Made by a program: the position numbers and the translations under genes. The notes under the pieces were generated by a model that saw only the letters and a list, made by a program, of their open reading frames with translations, searched no databases and was not told the DNA's origin. From Gonocerus acuteangulatus (Eukaryota > Arthropoda > Insecta > Hemiptera > Coreidae), in assembly GCA_946811695.1 (NCBI GenBank), contig OX328128.1:78138960-78202959 (forward strand): a stretch of DNA of 64,000 nucleotides, read 5' to 3'. Of the stretch, positions 54,340-64,000 are shown piece by piece. The number at the start of each line of letters is the position of its first letter. Position 1 is the first letter of the stretch.

Positions 54340-54428
54340 CAAGATACATTATAAAATGTCTTTCATAATCAAAATAATCGTGTTTTTCCACATAAGCGCA
54401 AAGATAACGCAGTTCCTGCCAGTTGGCC
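54340..54428 (-). mobile_element. Family A fragment, 5' end
   Basis: On the minus strand GGCCAACTGGCAGGAACTGC is followed by GTTATCTTTGCGCTTATG, a decayed A terminus. Confidence 0.55.
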
Positions 54429-54497
54429 TTACGGTGTAATATTTCTGCCCACTTATGATATTTTGTAAGAAAACTGTACGTGTTGGACAAAAATAAC

Positions 54498-55226
54498 TGG
54501 GGTCTTTTTTCGAAGACCACATCCAGTTACTTTAGAAGTAGCAGTAGTGATTGAATCAGCGATTCAGCGCTTGCGCATAACTCCTTTGCCTTCCTATTGG
54601 AGGATTCCGATGAGCAATTGTATTGGTTCTTGCTGGGAGTAAAGTAACCTTCAACAGTTAATTAGCTTCTGTTTATGAAAAAGCTCTGTTTATGCTAGTG
54701 AGAAAAAATGGGGGGACAAAGAAAAAACGGCTTTGTTTCTTACTCGGAAACATTAATAAAATTCTATTAATTTTAGCGAGTTAGATAAATTAGAGTCGCT
54801 AAAATTAATAGAATTCTATTAATTTTAGTGAATTGGATTGACTAGAGTTTTGATATCTTCTTGAGCGAGCGTAGCGAGCGGAAACGTATAGCACGTCTGC
54901 CCATAATGCTAAATAAATGTAAAATATCCAAAAAGAGAGAGACAGAGAGAGGAAAGAAAAAAAAAATATGTGTGTTTATAAATATCATTGTTTATGTTAT
55001 CCTTCATAACCTGCAAAACAGTTAACTTTAATACTTAATAACTTTTTTCGTAGTTGAGAGAATTGATTTTTATCATATTAACCTTTTTATTAATAAATTT
55101 TGCTTGCCATTATCTAATATGAATTATAACCGTAGGAAACGGGTCAAGTAGTAATAGATAGTAACTGTTATAAATCACTACTGCTACTTCTAAAGTAACT
55201 GAATGTGGTCTTCGCAAAAATACCCA
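54498..55226 (+). mobile_element. TIR transposon M, complete
   Basis: Inverted ends of about 55 bp: TGGGGTCTTTTTTCGAAGAC at the left, GTCTTCGCAAAAATACCCA at the right, with CAGTTACTTTAGAAGTAGC inside. ATAAC occurs directly outside both ends (54493-54497, 55227-55231), a possible 5-bp target duplication. The 729-bp interior has no intact ORF. Partial copies lie at 15129-15820 and, in its interior only, at 51610-51700. Confidence 0.8.
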
Positions 55227-55839
55227 ATAACAGTAATTTATAAACCAGATATATATCTCTTAATTAAATTTTGTTGCAGACCTGCATAAAGGAATTTGTG
55301 TAAAACATGTCTAAGAAACTATCAGCAGGCTAGCCAACCCTCTGTGATAAGAACAGGAGCCTGCAGTCTTGCCAATATCAAGTAATGGCTCCTAACTCAT
55401 GCAGCTTTCACCCTGCTCTGTTCTGATTATGTGTTTGTTTTGGATTGTTTGGTTCCTCGTTTATCAGAATCTCTTTAGCCCTGATTCGTAAAGTTGGGAT
55501 TTAACTAACCTGTATTAGAGCTGATTGGTCTCATAAACCCAAGAATATTCCTATATTCTCTTATCTAAATCAGGTCTGTAATTTTAGTCTGCTCCTCTTC
55601 TCTCTCTCAATCTCCCTCACTTCCTCTCTCTCACACACACTCATCCTCTCCTCCCTCTGTTCTTACGATTCTAGTTGTTTTATACGATTCTAGTTGTTTT
55701 GCGGATGAGGTTATTTCTTCGTCTAATACATAAACAAAAATCTAATAATAAACAACAATTTTACTTATTAAATTGAAACAACTTTTAACTAATAATACTT
55801 TTCAATTTAGTGCTACAACTAAAGAGGTAATGGAATAAT
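55227..55839. other. No gene; CT/CA-rich patch
   Basis: A pyrimidine-rich run with CACACACA lies at about 55590-55650, followed by a repeated GATTCTAGTTGTTTT at 55669 and 55686. Confidence 0.5.
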
Positions 55840-56190
55840 TTAAGCCACCAAGAGATGACAATTCATACCAATTAACTCAACAAAGAGAAAGGAGCCAAAT
55901 GAATTTTCATCAGAGCCCCTCCGAAATTCATCTTGCCGCAGGCGAAGCAAGAAATTAACTATGCGTTGCCTATCCGGCCCAGTGAGGACCAAACAATATG
56001 GCGCTGTAAATATCCTCCGGGGGAACGATAGGGAATACTCATTCACTCCTACCCCGTTTCTGTGACGTAGGCAGACAACAGTGAGGTACATTATATTATT
56101 ATTATCACAATCGCATAGTTTGGCCGCAAGCATATCTCCCTGTTCTTGCACTCCTACTTTTAGCGCGTTTTCTCCCACCCTCTCTTGTTT
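55840..56190 (-). repeat. Interspersed repeat H, copy 2, with 112-codon open frame
   Basis: The minus strand is open from ATG (56178) for 112 codons. The first third overlaps repeat H (shared with 49760-49880), so the start of the frame lies in repetitive DNA. The protein has no recognisable domain. It is more likely part of a mobile element than a host gene. Confidence 0.3.
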
Positions 56191-57315
56191 TGTGTTTTAT
56201 TACTATCCTCCCAAGAAATGTAGCTATTTTAAATTATGTTGAACTAGCAGTCTTAAAGGTGGGGGGGTGGGGGGGGTTAAAGGAGGTATGTGTGGGGCTG
56301 GGAGGGTAGGTAGAGTAGTTCGAAGATAAAACATATACTTTTAATGATTTTTATATTGGCATTATGAAAGGATGCCTTTTCATAATTGTGTTTTAGTTTC
56401 TTGCTTTTTTCTCGGAAACGAAGCAAAACGAGAAATATCTTTCTTTTTTTCATCCTGCATCGATTCCCGAAGTTTTATTTTATCCGCTTTTTGCTTGAGT
56501 TTTTTCACATTTATTTCGTTTTAGAATATTATATTTTTGTTTCCTTATATACATTTATTTCTTATTATTTTCATTTTTCCTCGCACTTGTTTGTTTTATA
56601 GAGAAGCATTTACCACATTTTTTATATATTTTTTTTTCATTTCCCGTTTTATATAGCTTCATTATTCTCATTTACACCTCGCTCCCATGTCACAAAATCC
56701 CTTCACATTCATTTCCTTCCATGTTTAATATGTTGAGGCATTATATCATTTCATTATTAAAGTTTCGTATTATTTGCGTGTTCTTTACGTTTGCGTAAAG
56801 TTCGAATTTTATTTTTATGGGAAAAGAATGTCCCGGAATAAAGTTTTTTGAAAAGAGGAAAAAAACATCAACATACAATTAAAAACATTATTTTTTTTCA
56901 TTATGAAATTTATGGAATGAATAAAAAATGTCCAAGGGCCGTGAGAACTAAACCTCCCCAATGAATGGAACAATATTATTTTTTCTTGTTTTTATAATGA
57001 AAGAGTAATATTTCCAGGATATTAATATTCAGGTATTATATTCTGTCTGAATGTAAAACAATATTGTAGAAGGGGACAGCGAATTTGCATATTAATTGGA
57101 TGATACATCCAGATTTCTAACACAAACACTGAGAAATAGCCAGCAGAAAATTGGTTTTATATTCTAGAGTTTCGGACCAATCATTGAAGCTAGCGAAAAT
57201 CTGGCAAAATAAGCAATTCCATTTCTTAAGAGGTAATATTTCCTTATAAATTTTTTTTTTGCATGTTTTTTATTCATTCATGCATAAACACATGTAGTGT
57301 AGGAGTGGTTTTACC
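56191..57315. other. AT-rich, no gene recognised
   Basis: A G-rich run lies at 56261-56300. Most of the rest is T-rich and gives only low-complexity frames (56386-56601). Confidence 0.4.
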
Positions 57316-57319
57316 GTAA

Positions 57320-57425
57320 ATCCGTCGCTGAAAAACGTCAACCTCGTACGAACGGGACTTGAGCCCGCATCGCCCACGTAGAAATCCAGCATACTAGCAA
57401 CTATTTGACGTGGAGTATAACGTTC
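57320..57425 (-). mobile_element. tRNA-like sequence, probably a SINE head
   Basis: On the minus strand TAGTTGCTAGTATGCTGGAT resembles an A-box region and CGGGCTCAAGTCCCG is a T-arm with a B-box-like core. The acceptor stem does not close, so a functional tRNA gene is unlikely. Confidence 0.4.
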
Positions 57426-57783
57426 AGAAGTTAATATTTGGAGTAAGACAGAAATCCCTAATGCCTTCGAAGGAGATTCCCACAACACCATGTTGTATAT
57501 AAAGTCTCGTACAGGGAGGAAGGGTTTGCTTGTTGCCCTGATATTCCCGGTCTCCTGAGGGCTCCTGTGGGATATATCCCGGGATATGCCCCCCCCCCCC
57601 TCCCCTCTCCTCCGGGATAGAGTAATCCTGGAAACCAGGTACGGATCTCTACCGTCTCGTTATATCTCTCTCTTGTGGTATCTCTTTTACTGCTTCTCCA
57701 TATCCCCTTTCGCCATATCCTGGGGCAGGATTTACGCTGGATCCTTACATACACTCATGCGGGGGCTATATTAGGTCAGTCAG

Positions 57784-57957
57784 GGGCGTGGATAGGAAAT
57801 AATTTCGGGAGGCTGGGAGCACCGGGGGATTTGGGAGTATGGAATACTAAACACATAGAACTTGGAATAGCCAACTAAAACGTTATTACAAAAATAAATA
57901 AATAAATAAATAAAAAAATGATCTTATTCAATTTATTTTTGAGGTTTTTATGACACA
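57784..57957. mobile_element. Inverted-repeat element F, left half
   Basis: GGATAGGAAATAATTTCGGG and ACTTGGAATAG...CAACTAAAACG match copies at 8097 and 20891. The right end is absent; a short (AAAT)n run lies inside. Confidence 0.7.
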
Positions 57958-58849
57958 CTACCTGAATACCCGTGCTTTGTCACGGCAGATGAGTAGTTAT
58001 TTTATTGCGTAAAATTATGTATCATCTAAATTAACGCTACTATATAATTTTGTGCAGTTTATTATAGTACGGTTCCCGTCATACTATATGTTATTCATCA
58101 ATTGATAAGTAATCAAAGAATAATTTTTTTTGACATTGGGGTGCTCCGGACCAGTGTCAAGAAATAGACAACGTAGAGATAACCCGTTATCGATAGGTTT
58201 CCAGTAACAGCAGTTTAACCAGTACACGTTAAAATTCGTTGTCAATAATAAATGTATGTTAAAATTTATGTTTCCAAGGTGTCATTTGGAAACACCAATT
58301 ATATTTGCGAGCATTACCAAGAAGTGTTATGATGCTGATGGGTGAGGAGGCTGTGCAAGGGTTCGGGATATTACTACCTCGGATAGACCATCACCAGGTA
58401 TAGCGTAAACTCTATGAGGGATAAAATCACAGTTTATTTCTAGTAATTCAAGGTCTGCCATCATAACCGCAAATAAAAATAATAATATGAAATAGATACA
58501 TTACGTTGACAGCTGACCTGCTATTGTCCTAGCAACGTAGGCTGCCTAGGCGTGCCTGCTCTGACCAACTAAAATTTCAAAGGTACTTAACAATTTTAAT
58601 ATATAAAAAAAAATCATTCTTAGCGAGTATCTACATTCTAGAGGGAGTGCCCTTGCAAAATTTCAAATTTTCCTGTCGAGTGGTTTGGACTGGGCGATGG
58701 TAGGTCAGTGAGAGGTTTTTGACAAATATATAGCAGACTTTTACCAATGAAATCAAAATTTCATGTTTAATTCAGTTGAAAGTTGTTCCAGACGTTTTAT
58801 ATTCATGTAATCTAAGATAGAAAAATTTTGGTTCTGATTGGAGTTAAAC
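57958..58849. other. No gene recognised
   Basis: The segment opening ACCCGTGCTTTGTCACGGCA looks like the end of an interspersed repeat, but its family is not identified. No credible coding frame. Confidence 0.35.
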
Positions 58850-59341
58850 GGTAGGGACATCATGGTAAGTGGAAGGTGAGCATTTAAAAGCTTACTGAAT
58901 TCCCTAAATTGAGGTTCAAATGTAATTTTTGACGGGGCGATGTCAATCCGAGAAATAAGTGCTTAAATTTTCAATATGTATTGTTAGTTTTGTTCTTTTT
59001 AACGGGGGTTTGTCACTGTTTACCTAACGTTTTAATTGGTTATTGTTTTTTTTTTAATTGCATTTAATAGTAAAATTAGTATTTTAATAAAATAAGGTAT
59101 GAAAATAAGAAACGTATTGGTAATAGTGTTTCCCATGGCGAACGGTGTGGGAGTCATTTCCGCTTAGAATACTATCAGTTTCCTGTTGTGGCACCTTAAA
59201 TCTTTCTTCCCTTTGAGATGTCATTTTATATTTTTTTACAAAAGTCCAAAACCTACCAATAACTGCTTCTTTTCCTTTGCTAATGGCACTAGGGATATGA
59301 GTGGAACCACACTAAGATGACGCTGTTCCTGCGAGTCGGAC
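58850..59341 (-). mobile_element. Family A element, 5' half (minus strand)
   Basis: On the minus strand it begins GTCCGACTCGCAGGAACAGC at 59341, with GTGGTTCC in place of GCGGTTCC. It continues through the usual interior (CAAACCCCCGTTAAAAAGAA region). The 3' part is missing. Confidence 0.7.
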
Positions 59342-59399
59342 TTTCTTAATATCTGCCTTTCCTAGGAAATTCTCGTTATGGACTATTTAGCTATTGGAA

Positions 59400-59600
59400 T
59401 AGTAAAGGTATCAATAAAAAAAATAATCAGTCCCGTAACAGGCCTGGAGGGCCCTGAGGTATCTGATTCATGACCATAAGGAACACTAGGGAGATAGTGT
59501 GGTCACTACTATGCACCGGCCGCCTGATTTCCCCTTTTGTTGCTTCGACTGCTAGGGTCATTAGCACCAAGGTACCCATTGATAAATTAATTAAAGGCTA
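59400..59600 (+). repeat. Interspersed repeat K, copy 2
   Basis: It shares GGCCGCCTGATTTCCCCTTT and GTACCCATTGATAAATTAAT with 31340-31420. TTCGACTGCTAGGGTCATTA is also seen at about 45535-45560. Confidence 0.5.
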
Positions 59601-59776
59601 GGTTGACCTATAGGAATAGTAAAGGTACGGCTGACAATACACTGCATCCATAGGTAGGAGTATATTGATCTGCTTCTCCTGGCAGTATTAATACTCCAGT
59701 GTAGTGTGCACAATAGTCCAGTTCTGCCTTTTATAATGTTCTAGCCCTAAAGTCAATAATACTCCCTTACACACCC

Positions 59777-59850
<74 letters not shown>
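59777..59850. repeat. (TA)n(TG)n compound microsatellite
   Basis: TA repeats pass directly into TG repeats. Confidence 0.95.
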
Positions 59851-59852
<2 letters not shown>

Positions 59853-60187
59853 ATGTATGTGTGTAGGTGTAAATTGGAGGACCTGAGTTCAAATCCCAAG
59901 CGCGCACTAAATATTTTATCATCTAAGGTTCTTGTCACACTAAAGATAAATCAATGAAAATGTGACATCGTCGCTACGAATGGAAAGTATCGAATGTGAA
60001 AATCACCACTTTTCAGAGTGGAAAAGCATAAATTCGTAACTTTTTTTTGGACAGTCAAATATTCGGCAGATTTGACCTTTTGATAGTGGAATACTTTCCC
60101 TTTAATATAGTGATCTAAGATTCAAGAATTTGCTGTACATAAGTCCAGCAGAAATTAGTAAAGATTGACAATGAAAGATGCATTTTT

Positions 60188-60896
60188 TTTCGTCACGAAA
60201 CTTAGTATATAGCATTCAATTAGCAAACGATTGAACGAGTTCGTTAACCACCAAAATCGGTCCACCGGAAGGGGGGGGGGGTTACCCCGAACCCAAAACA
60301 CTAATTCGCCACTACCAGCCGTGATTTTTGTTATATTTCGACGAAACTCGGTATTTGTAATGGTAATCTACAGGTACAAATGAGTTGTAAAAATAAACTA
60401 AATCGGTTCATTAGGAGGGGGGGGGGGGTTTACTCCGGACCCAAATTACTAATATACTCATACTGGTCGTAATTTCCGCTGTATTGTAACGAAACGCAGT
60501 ATACGTCGTGGGTAACTCATGGGAAAGAAGCGTTGTAAAAATGAGCTAAATCGGTCACTCGGAAAGGGGAGTTTACTTTGTAATATATTTCAATAGAATA
60601 GACTGCCAGACGTAGGTTCGCAAGGAGCGCTATCTCCCACTAGAGGGACTTTATCCTGTTCGTGCGTCAGATCAAAAGACGAAAATATGAAGTTTTTTGA
60701 AGTAGTGTAGTTGGTACCATGTGCAAACATAAGCAAATTAATAATTGAACAGATACTCATTACAAAATTAAAAGAGAACTATTCATGTTTTTATTTTATT
60801 TATGTAGGATATTTTAAGCAAATTGTTCTGGAAATCAGTCTACACTACCCAAATTCTGAGGAAAGTGCTTAGTTATGCAGCTTCTGCGTGACGGAC
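60188..60896 (-). mobile_element. Family B element, minus strand, 3'-truncated (copy 4)
   Basis: On the minus strand it begins GTCCGTCACGCAGAAGCTGC at 60896 and keeps three to four internal units. It stops in the last unit before the (TA)n and hairpin. The flank on the 5' side is element G, split after the A-run of AGAAGCAATAAAAAG. Confidence 0.85.
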
Positions 60897-61341
60897 TTTT
60901 TATTGCTTCCGGATTGGACAATGGATTCCGACAGTTTGGGCAATAAAGTATGAGTAATTTATAATTAATTTACACAAGGTATTTGAAAGTAACAAAACTC
61001 CGTTTTATATATTTTGACAAAAGGGAGTTAATCGTTCAACCTATCTCTAAATAAACTTCTGCTCCATTTTCAGAGATTTAATGTTTACTAAATGTAGAAG
61101 TTTTTCTTTAAGTTGTGAATCTGTAGCCCTTTGGGGGGGGGCTGAGGAAAAAAATCACGAGAAACCTCTGATTCATCCAGAAAAACAGAAGTGCGATATT
61201 GGACGGCCAGTAAAGTATTTTCTATCAATGGGTTTAGTGAATTAAATTACTGTTAATCTTACAAGACATTATGTATTTTTTATGATGGCCTAATTAGAAT
61301 TGAATTATCTCGAACAGTTTTAGATCAATCTTATTCAATAA
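60897..61341. mobile_element. Element G, arm fragment
   Basis: It matches the right arm of G (38692-39060) in the same orientation: ACAAGGTATTTGAAAGTAAC, AAATGTAGAAGTTTTT, GGACGGCCAGTAAAGTAT. It is bounded on both sides by insertions after A/T runs: B at the left and A at the right. Confidence 0.8.
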
Positions 61342-61345
61342 AAAA

Positions 61346-61937
61346 GTCCGATTCACAGGAACTGCGTCATCTTGGCGCGGTTCCGTTCATATCTCTAGTG
61401 CTATTAGTAAAGGAATAGTAGCAGTTATTGGTGGGGTTTGATATTTCGTGAAAAATATAAAATAAAATCTCGAAGAGGAAATAGATTTAAGGCGCCACAA
61501 CAGGAAACTGACAGTATCATGGCGACTTCCCCCACCTTCTCAACGTTCGCTCGGACACACTATAACAAAGTTTCACACTTTCTTACTTGTTTTATTCAAA
61601 TACTCGTTTTACTGTTAAATGCAATTAAAATGAGAAACAACCAGTTAAAACTTTAGGTAAATAGATAAAAATACCCGTTCAAAAGAGCAAAACTAACAAT
61701 TGCGAATTTTGAAGCACTTATTTCTCCGATTGATATCGCCCAATCGAAAATTACATTACAACCTTTTTTTAGGGGATTTAGTAAGCTTTCGAATAGTCAC
61801 CTTCCACTTACAATGATTTCCTCACCGTTTTCGAGATATTTTAGAAAAAAAAGAAAAGAAAATTCCCAAAACTTTTCATGCCTACAAGCGAAATATTTTA
61901 TTCTTTGTACTTCCTTAACTCCAAACGGACCGAAACT
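61346..61937 (+). mobile_element. Family A element, 5' part, grading into a satellite
   Basis: It begins GTCCGATTCACAGGAACTGC after a 6-A run, with GGCGCGGTTCC near 61370. The interior matches 9540-9780 through CCTTAACTCCAAACG. From 61938 the sequence turns into a tandem array whose unit aligns with the next part of family A. Confidence 0.8.
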
Positions 61938-64000
61938 TTACATATCATAGATTAGATGAATATAGAACATTACATATCATAGATTAGATGAATATCAAAC
62001 ATTACATATCATAGATTAGATGAATATCAAACATTACATATCATAGATTAGATGAATAGCAAACATTACATATCATAGATTAGATGAATATCAAACATTA
62101 CATATCATAGATTAGATGAATATCAAACATTACATATCATAGATTAGATGAATATCAAACATTACATATCATAGATTAGATGAATAGCAAACATTACATA
62201 TCATAGATTAGATGAATAGCAAACATTACATATCATAGATTAGATGAATATCAAACATTACATATCATAGATTAGATGAATATCAAACATTACATATCAT
62301 AGATTAGATGAATATCAAACATTACATATCATAGATTAGATGAATATCAAACATTACATATCATAGATTAGATGAATATCAAACATTACATATCATAGGT
62401 TAGATGAATATCAAACATTACATATCATAGATTAGATGAATATCAAACATTACATATCATAGATTAGATGAATATCAAACATTACATATCATAGATTAGA
62501 TGAATATCAAACATTACATATCATAGATTAGATGAATATCAAACATTACATATCATAGATTAGATGAATATCAAACATTACATATCATAGGTTAGATGAA
62601 TATCAAACATTACATATCATAGATTAGATGAATATCAAACATTACATATCATAGATTAGATGAATATCAAACATTACATATCATAGATTAGATGAATATC
62701 AAACATTACATATCATAGATTAGATGAATATCAAACATTACATATCATAGATTAGATGAATATCAAACATTACATATCATAGATTAGATGAATATCAAAC
62801 ATTACATATCATAGATTAGATGAATATCAAACATTACATATCATAGATTAGATGAATATCAAACATTACATATCATAGATTAGATGAATATCAAACATTA
62901 CATATCATAGATTAGATGAATATCAAACATTACATATCATAGATTAGATGAATATCAAACATTACATATCATAGATTAGATGAATATCAAACATTACATA
63001 TCATAGGTTAGATGAATATCAAACATTACATATCATAGATTAGATGAATATCAAACATTACATATCATAGATTAGATGAATATCAAACATTACATATCAT
63101 AGATTAGATGAATATCAAACATTACATATCATAGATTAGATGAATATCAAACATTACATATCATAGGTTAGATGAATATCAAACATTACATATCATAGGT
63201 TAGATGAATATCAAACATTACATATCATAGATTAGATGAATATCAAACATTACATATCATAGATTAGATGAATATCAAACATTACATATCATAGATTAGA
63301 TGAATATCAAACATTACATATCATAGATTAGATGAATATCAAACATTACATATCATAGATTAGATGAATATCAAACATTACATATCATAGATTAGATGAA
63401 TATCAAACATTACATATCATAGATTAGATGAATATCAAACATTACATATCATAGATTAGATGAATATCAAACATTACATATCATAGATTAGATGAATATC
63501 AAACATTACATATCATAGATTAGATGAATATCAAACATTACATATCATAGGTTAGATGAATATCAAACATTACATATCATAGATTAGATGAATATCAAAC
63601 ATTACATATCATAGATTAGATGAATATCAAACATTACATATCATAGGTTAGATGAATATCAAACATTACATATCATAGGTTAGATGAATATCAAACATTA
63701 CATATCATAGATTAGATGAATATCAAACATTACATATCATAGATTAGATGAATATCAAACATTACATATCATAGATTAGATGAATATCAAACATTACATA
63801 TCATAGGTTAGATGAATATCAAACATTACATATCATAGATTAGATGAATATCAAACATTACATATCATAGATTAGATGAATATCAAACATTACATATCAT
63901 AGATTAGATGAATATCAAACATTACATATCATAGATTAGATGAATATCAAACATTACATATCATAGGTTAGATGAATATCAAACATTACATATCATAGAT
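61938..64000. repeat. 32-bp satellite, about 64 units, continues past the window
   Basis: The unit is TTACATATCATAGATTAGAT followed by GAATATCAAACA. Variation is slight: GAATAGCAAAC in some early units and ATAGGTTAG in later ones. The first unit reads GAATATAGAACAT, closest to the family A interior (GAAAGTAGAACATGC at 9787), which marks the origin side of the array. Confidence 0.97.

Noticed and set aside
55840..56178. 112-residue host gene
   Set aside because: Its start lies in a dispersed repeat (H) and no motif supports a host function. Kept only as a repeat-associated frame.
57320..57425. Functional tRNA gene on the minus strand
   Set aside because: The T-arm looks good, but the cloverleaf does not close at the acceptor end.
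59855..59930. tRNA-like SINE after the (TG)n tract
   Set aside because: Only a B-box-like GAGTTCAAATCC is visible, with no head or tail shared with other copies.
1..64000. Integrated virus or bacterial contamination
   Set aside because: No viral structural or replication genes and no bacterial gene organisation were seen. All recognisable coding relics are eukaryotic transposable elements or unassigned.

Overview
This is a gene-poor, repeat-dominated stretch of a eukaryotic nuclear genome, most likely an arthropod and probably an insect. The basis is indirect. It is AT-rich with many (TA)n tracts, and it holds relics of mariner, several non-LTR retrotransposons, Penelope-like elements, Helitrons, a tRNA-derived SINE and many short inverted-repeat transposons. 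It contains no bacterial-style operons. I see no intact conserved cellular gene. The few protein-like frames are short, broken or transposon-derived.

Layout. 1-5.6 kb: old Helitron, SINE and family A fragments, a 225-bp inverted-repeat element, a non-LTR C-terminus relic and a 36-bp minisatellite. 5.8-7.6 kb: a Penelope-type hammerhead-like motif, a 130-bp satellite carrying a transposase helix-turn-helix, and a Helitron 3' end. 7.8-17.2 kb: family A, B and C elements, partly nested, plus a TTA-flanked inverted-repeat element. 17.3-20.8 kb: 68 units of a 52-bp satellite. 20.9-30.2 kb: short inverted-repeat elements, three non-LTR remnants and a degraded unidentified gene-like sequence. 30.5-33.3 kb: a SINE with target duplications, a 103-bp palindrome and Penelope-type motifs. 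33.4-35.7 kb: 23 units of a 102-bp satellite. 35.7-41.1 kb: a DNA transposon with very long inverted arms (G) that was hit by a B element, another full B copy, and a Penelope GIY-YIG endonuclease relic. 42.3-49.9 kb: minisatellites, Penelope pieces, a SINE, a 33-bp satellite and a mariner pseudogene. 50.0-55.3 kb: inverted-repeat elements, two near-perfect palindromes, a complete small Helitron and a TIR transposon. 55-61 kb: sparse repeats and a minus-strand B. 61.3-64 kb: a family A element from whose interior a 32-bp satellite appears to have grown and which runs off the window.

The most interesting system is a set of non-autonomous elements (called A, B and C here). Each has a 5' subterminal motif complementary to a 3'-terminal hairpin and then ends in an A-run. 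A and B have nearly the same first 25-30 bases, but their inverted motifs differ at both ends in step. Two, probably three, B insertions can be compared with uninterrupted paralogous sequence, which fixes the element ends and shows insertion directly after an A-run. The layout (subterminal inverted repeat, internal repeats, (TA)n, 3' hairpin, A/T target) resembles Helentron/DINE-1-like elements, but I found no helicase gene and this assignment is inference. Family names A-M and K are labels for this window only.
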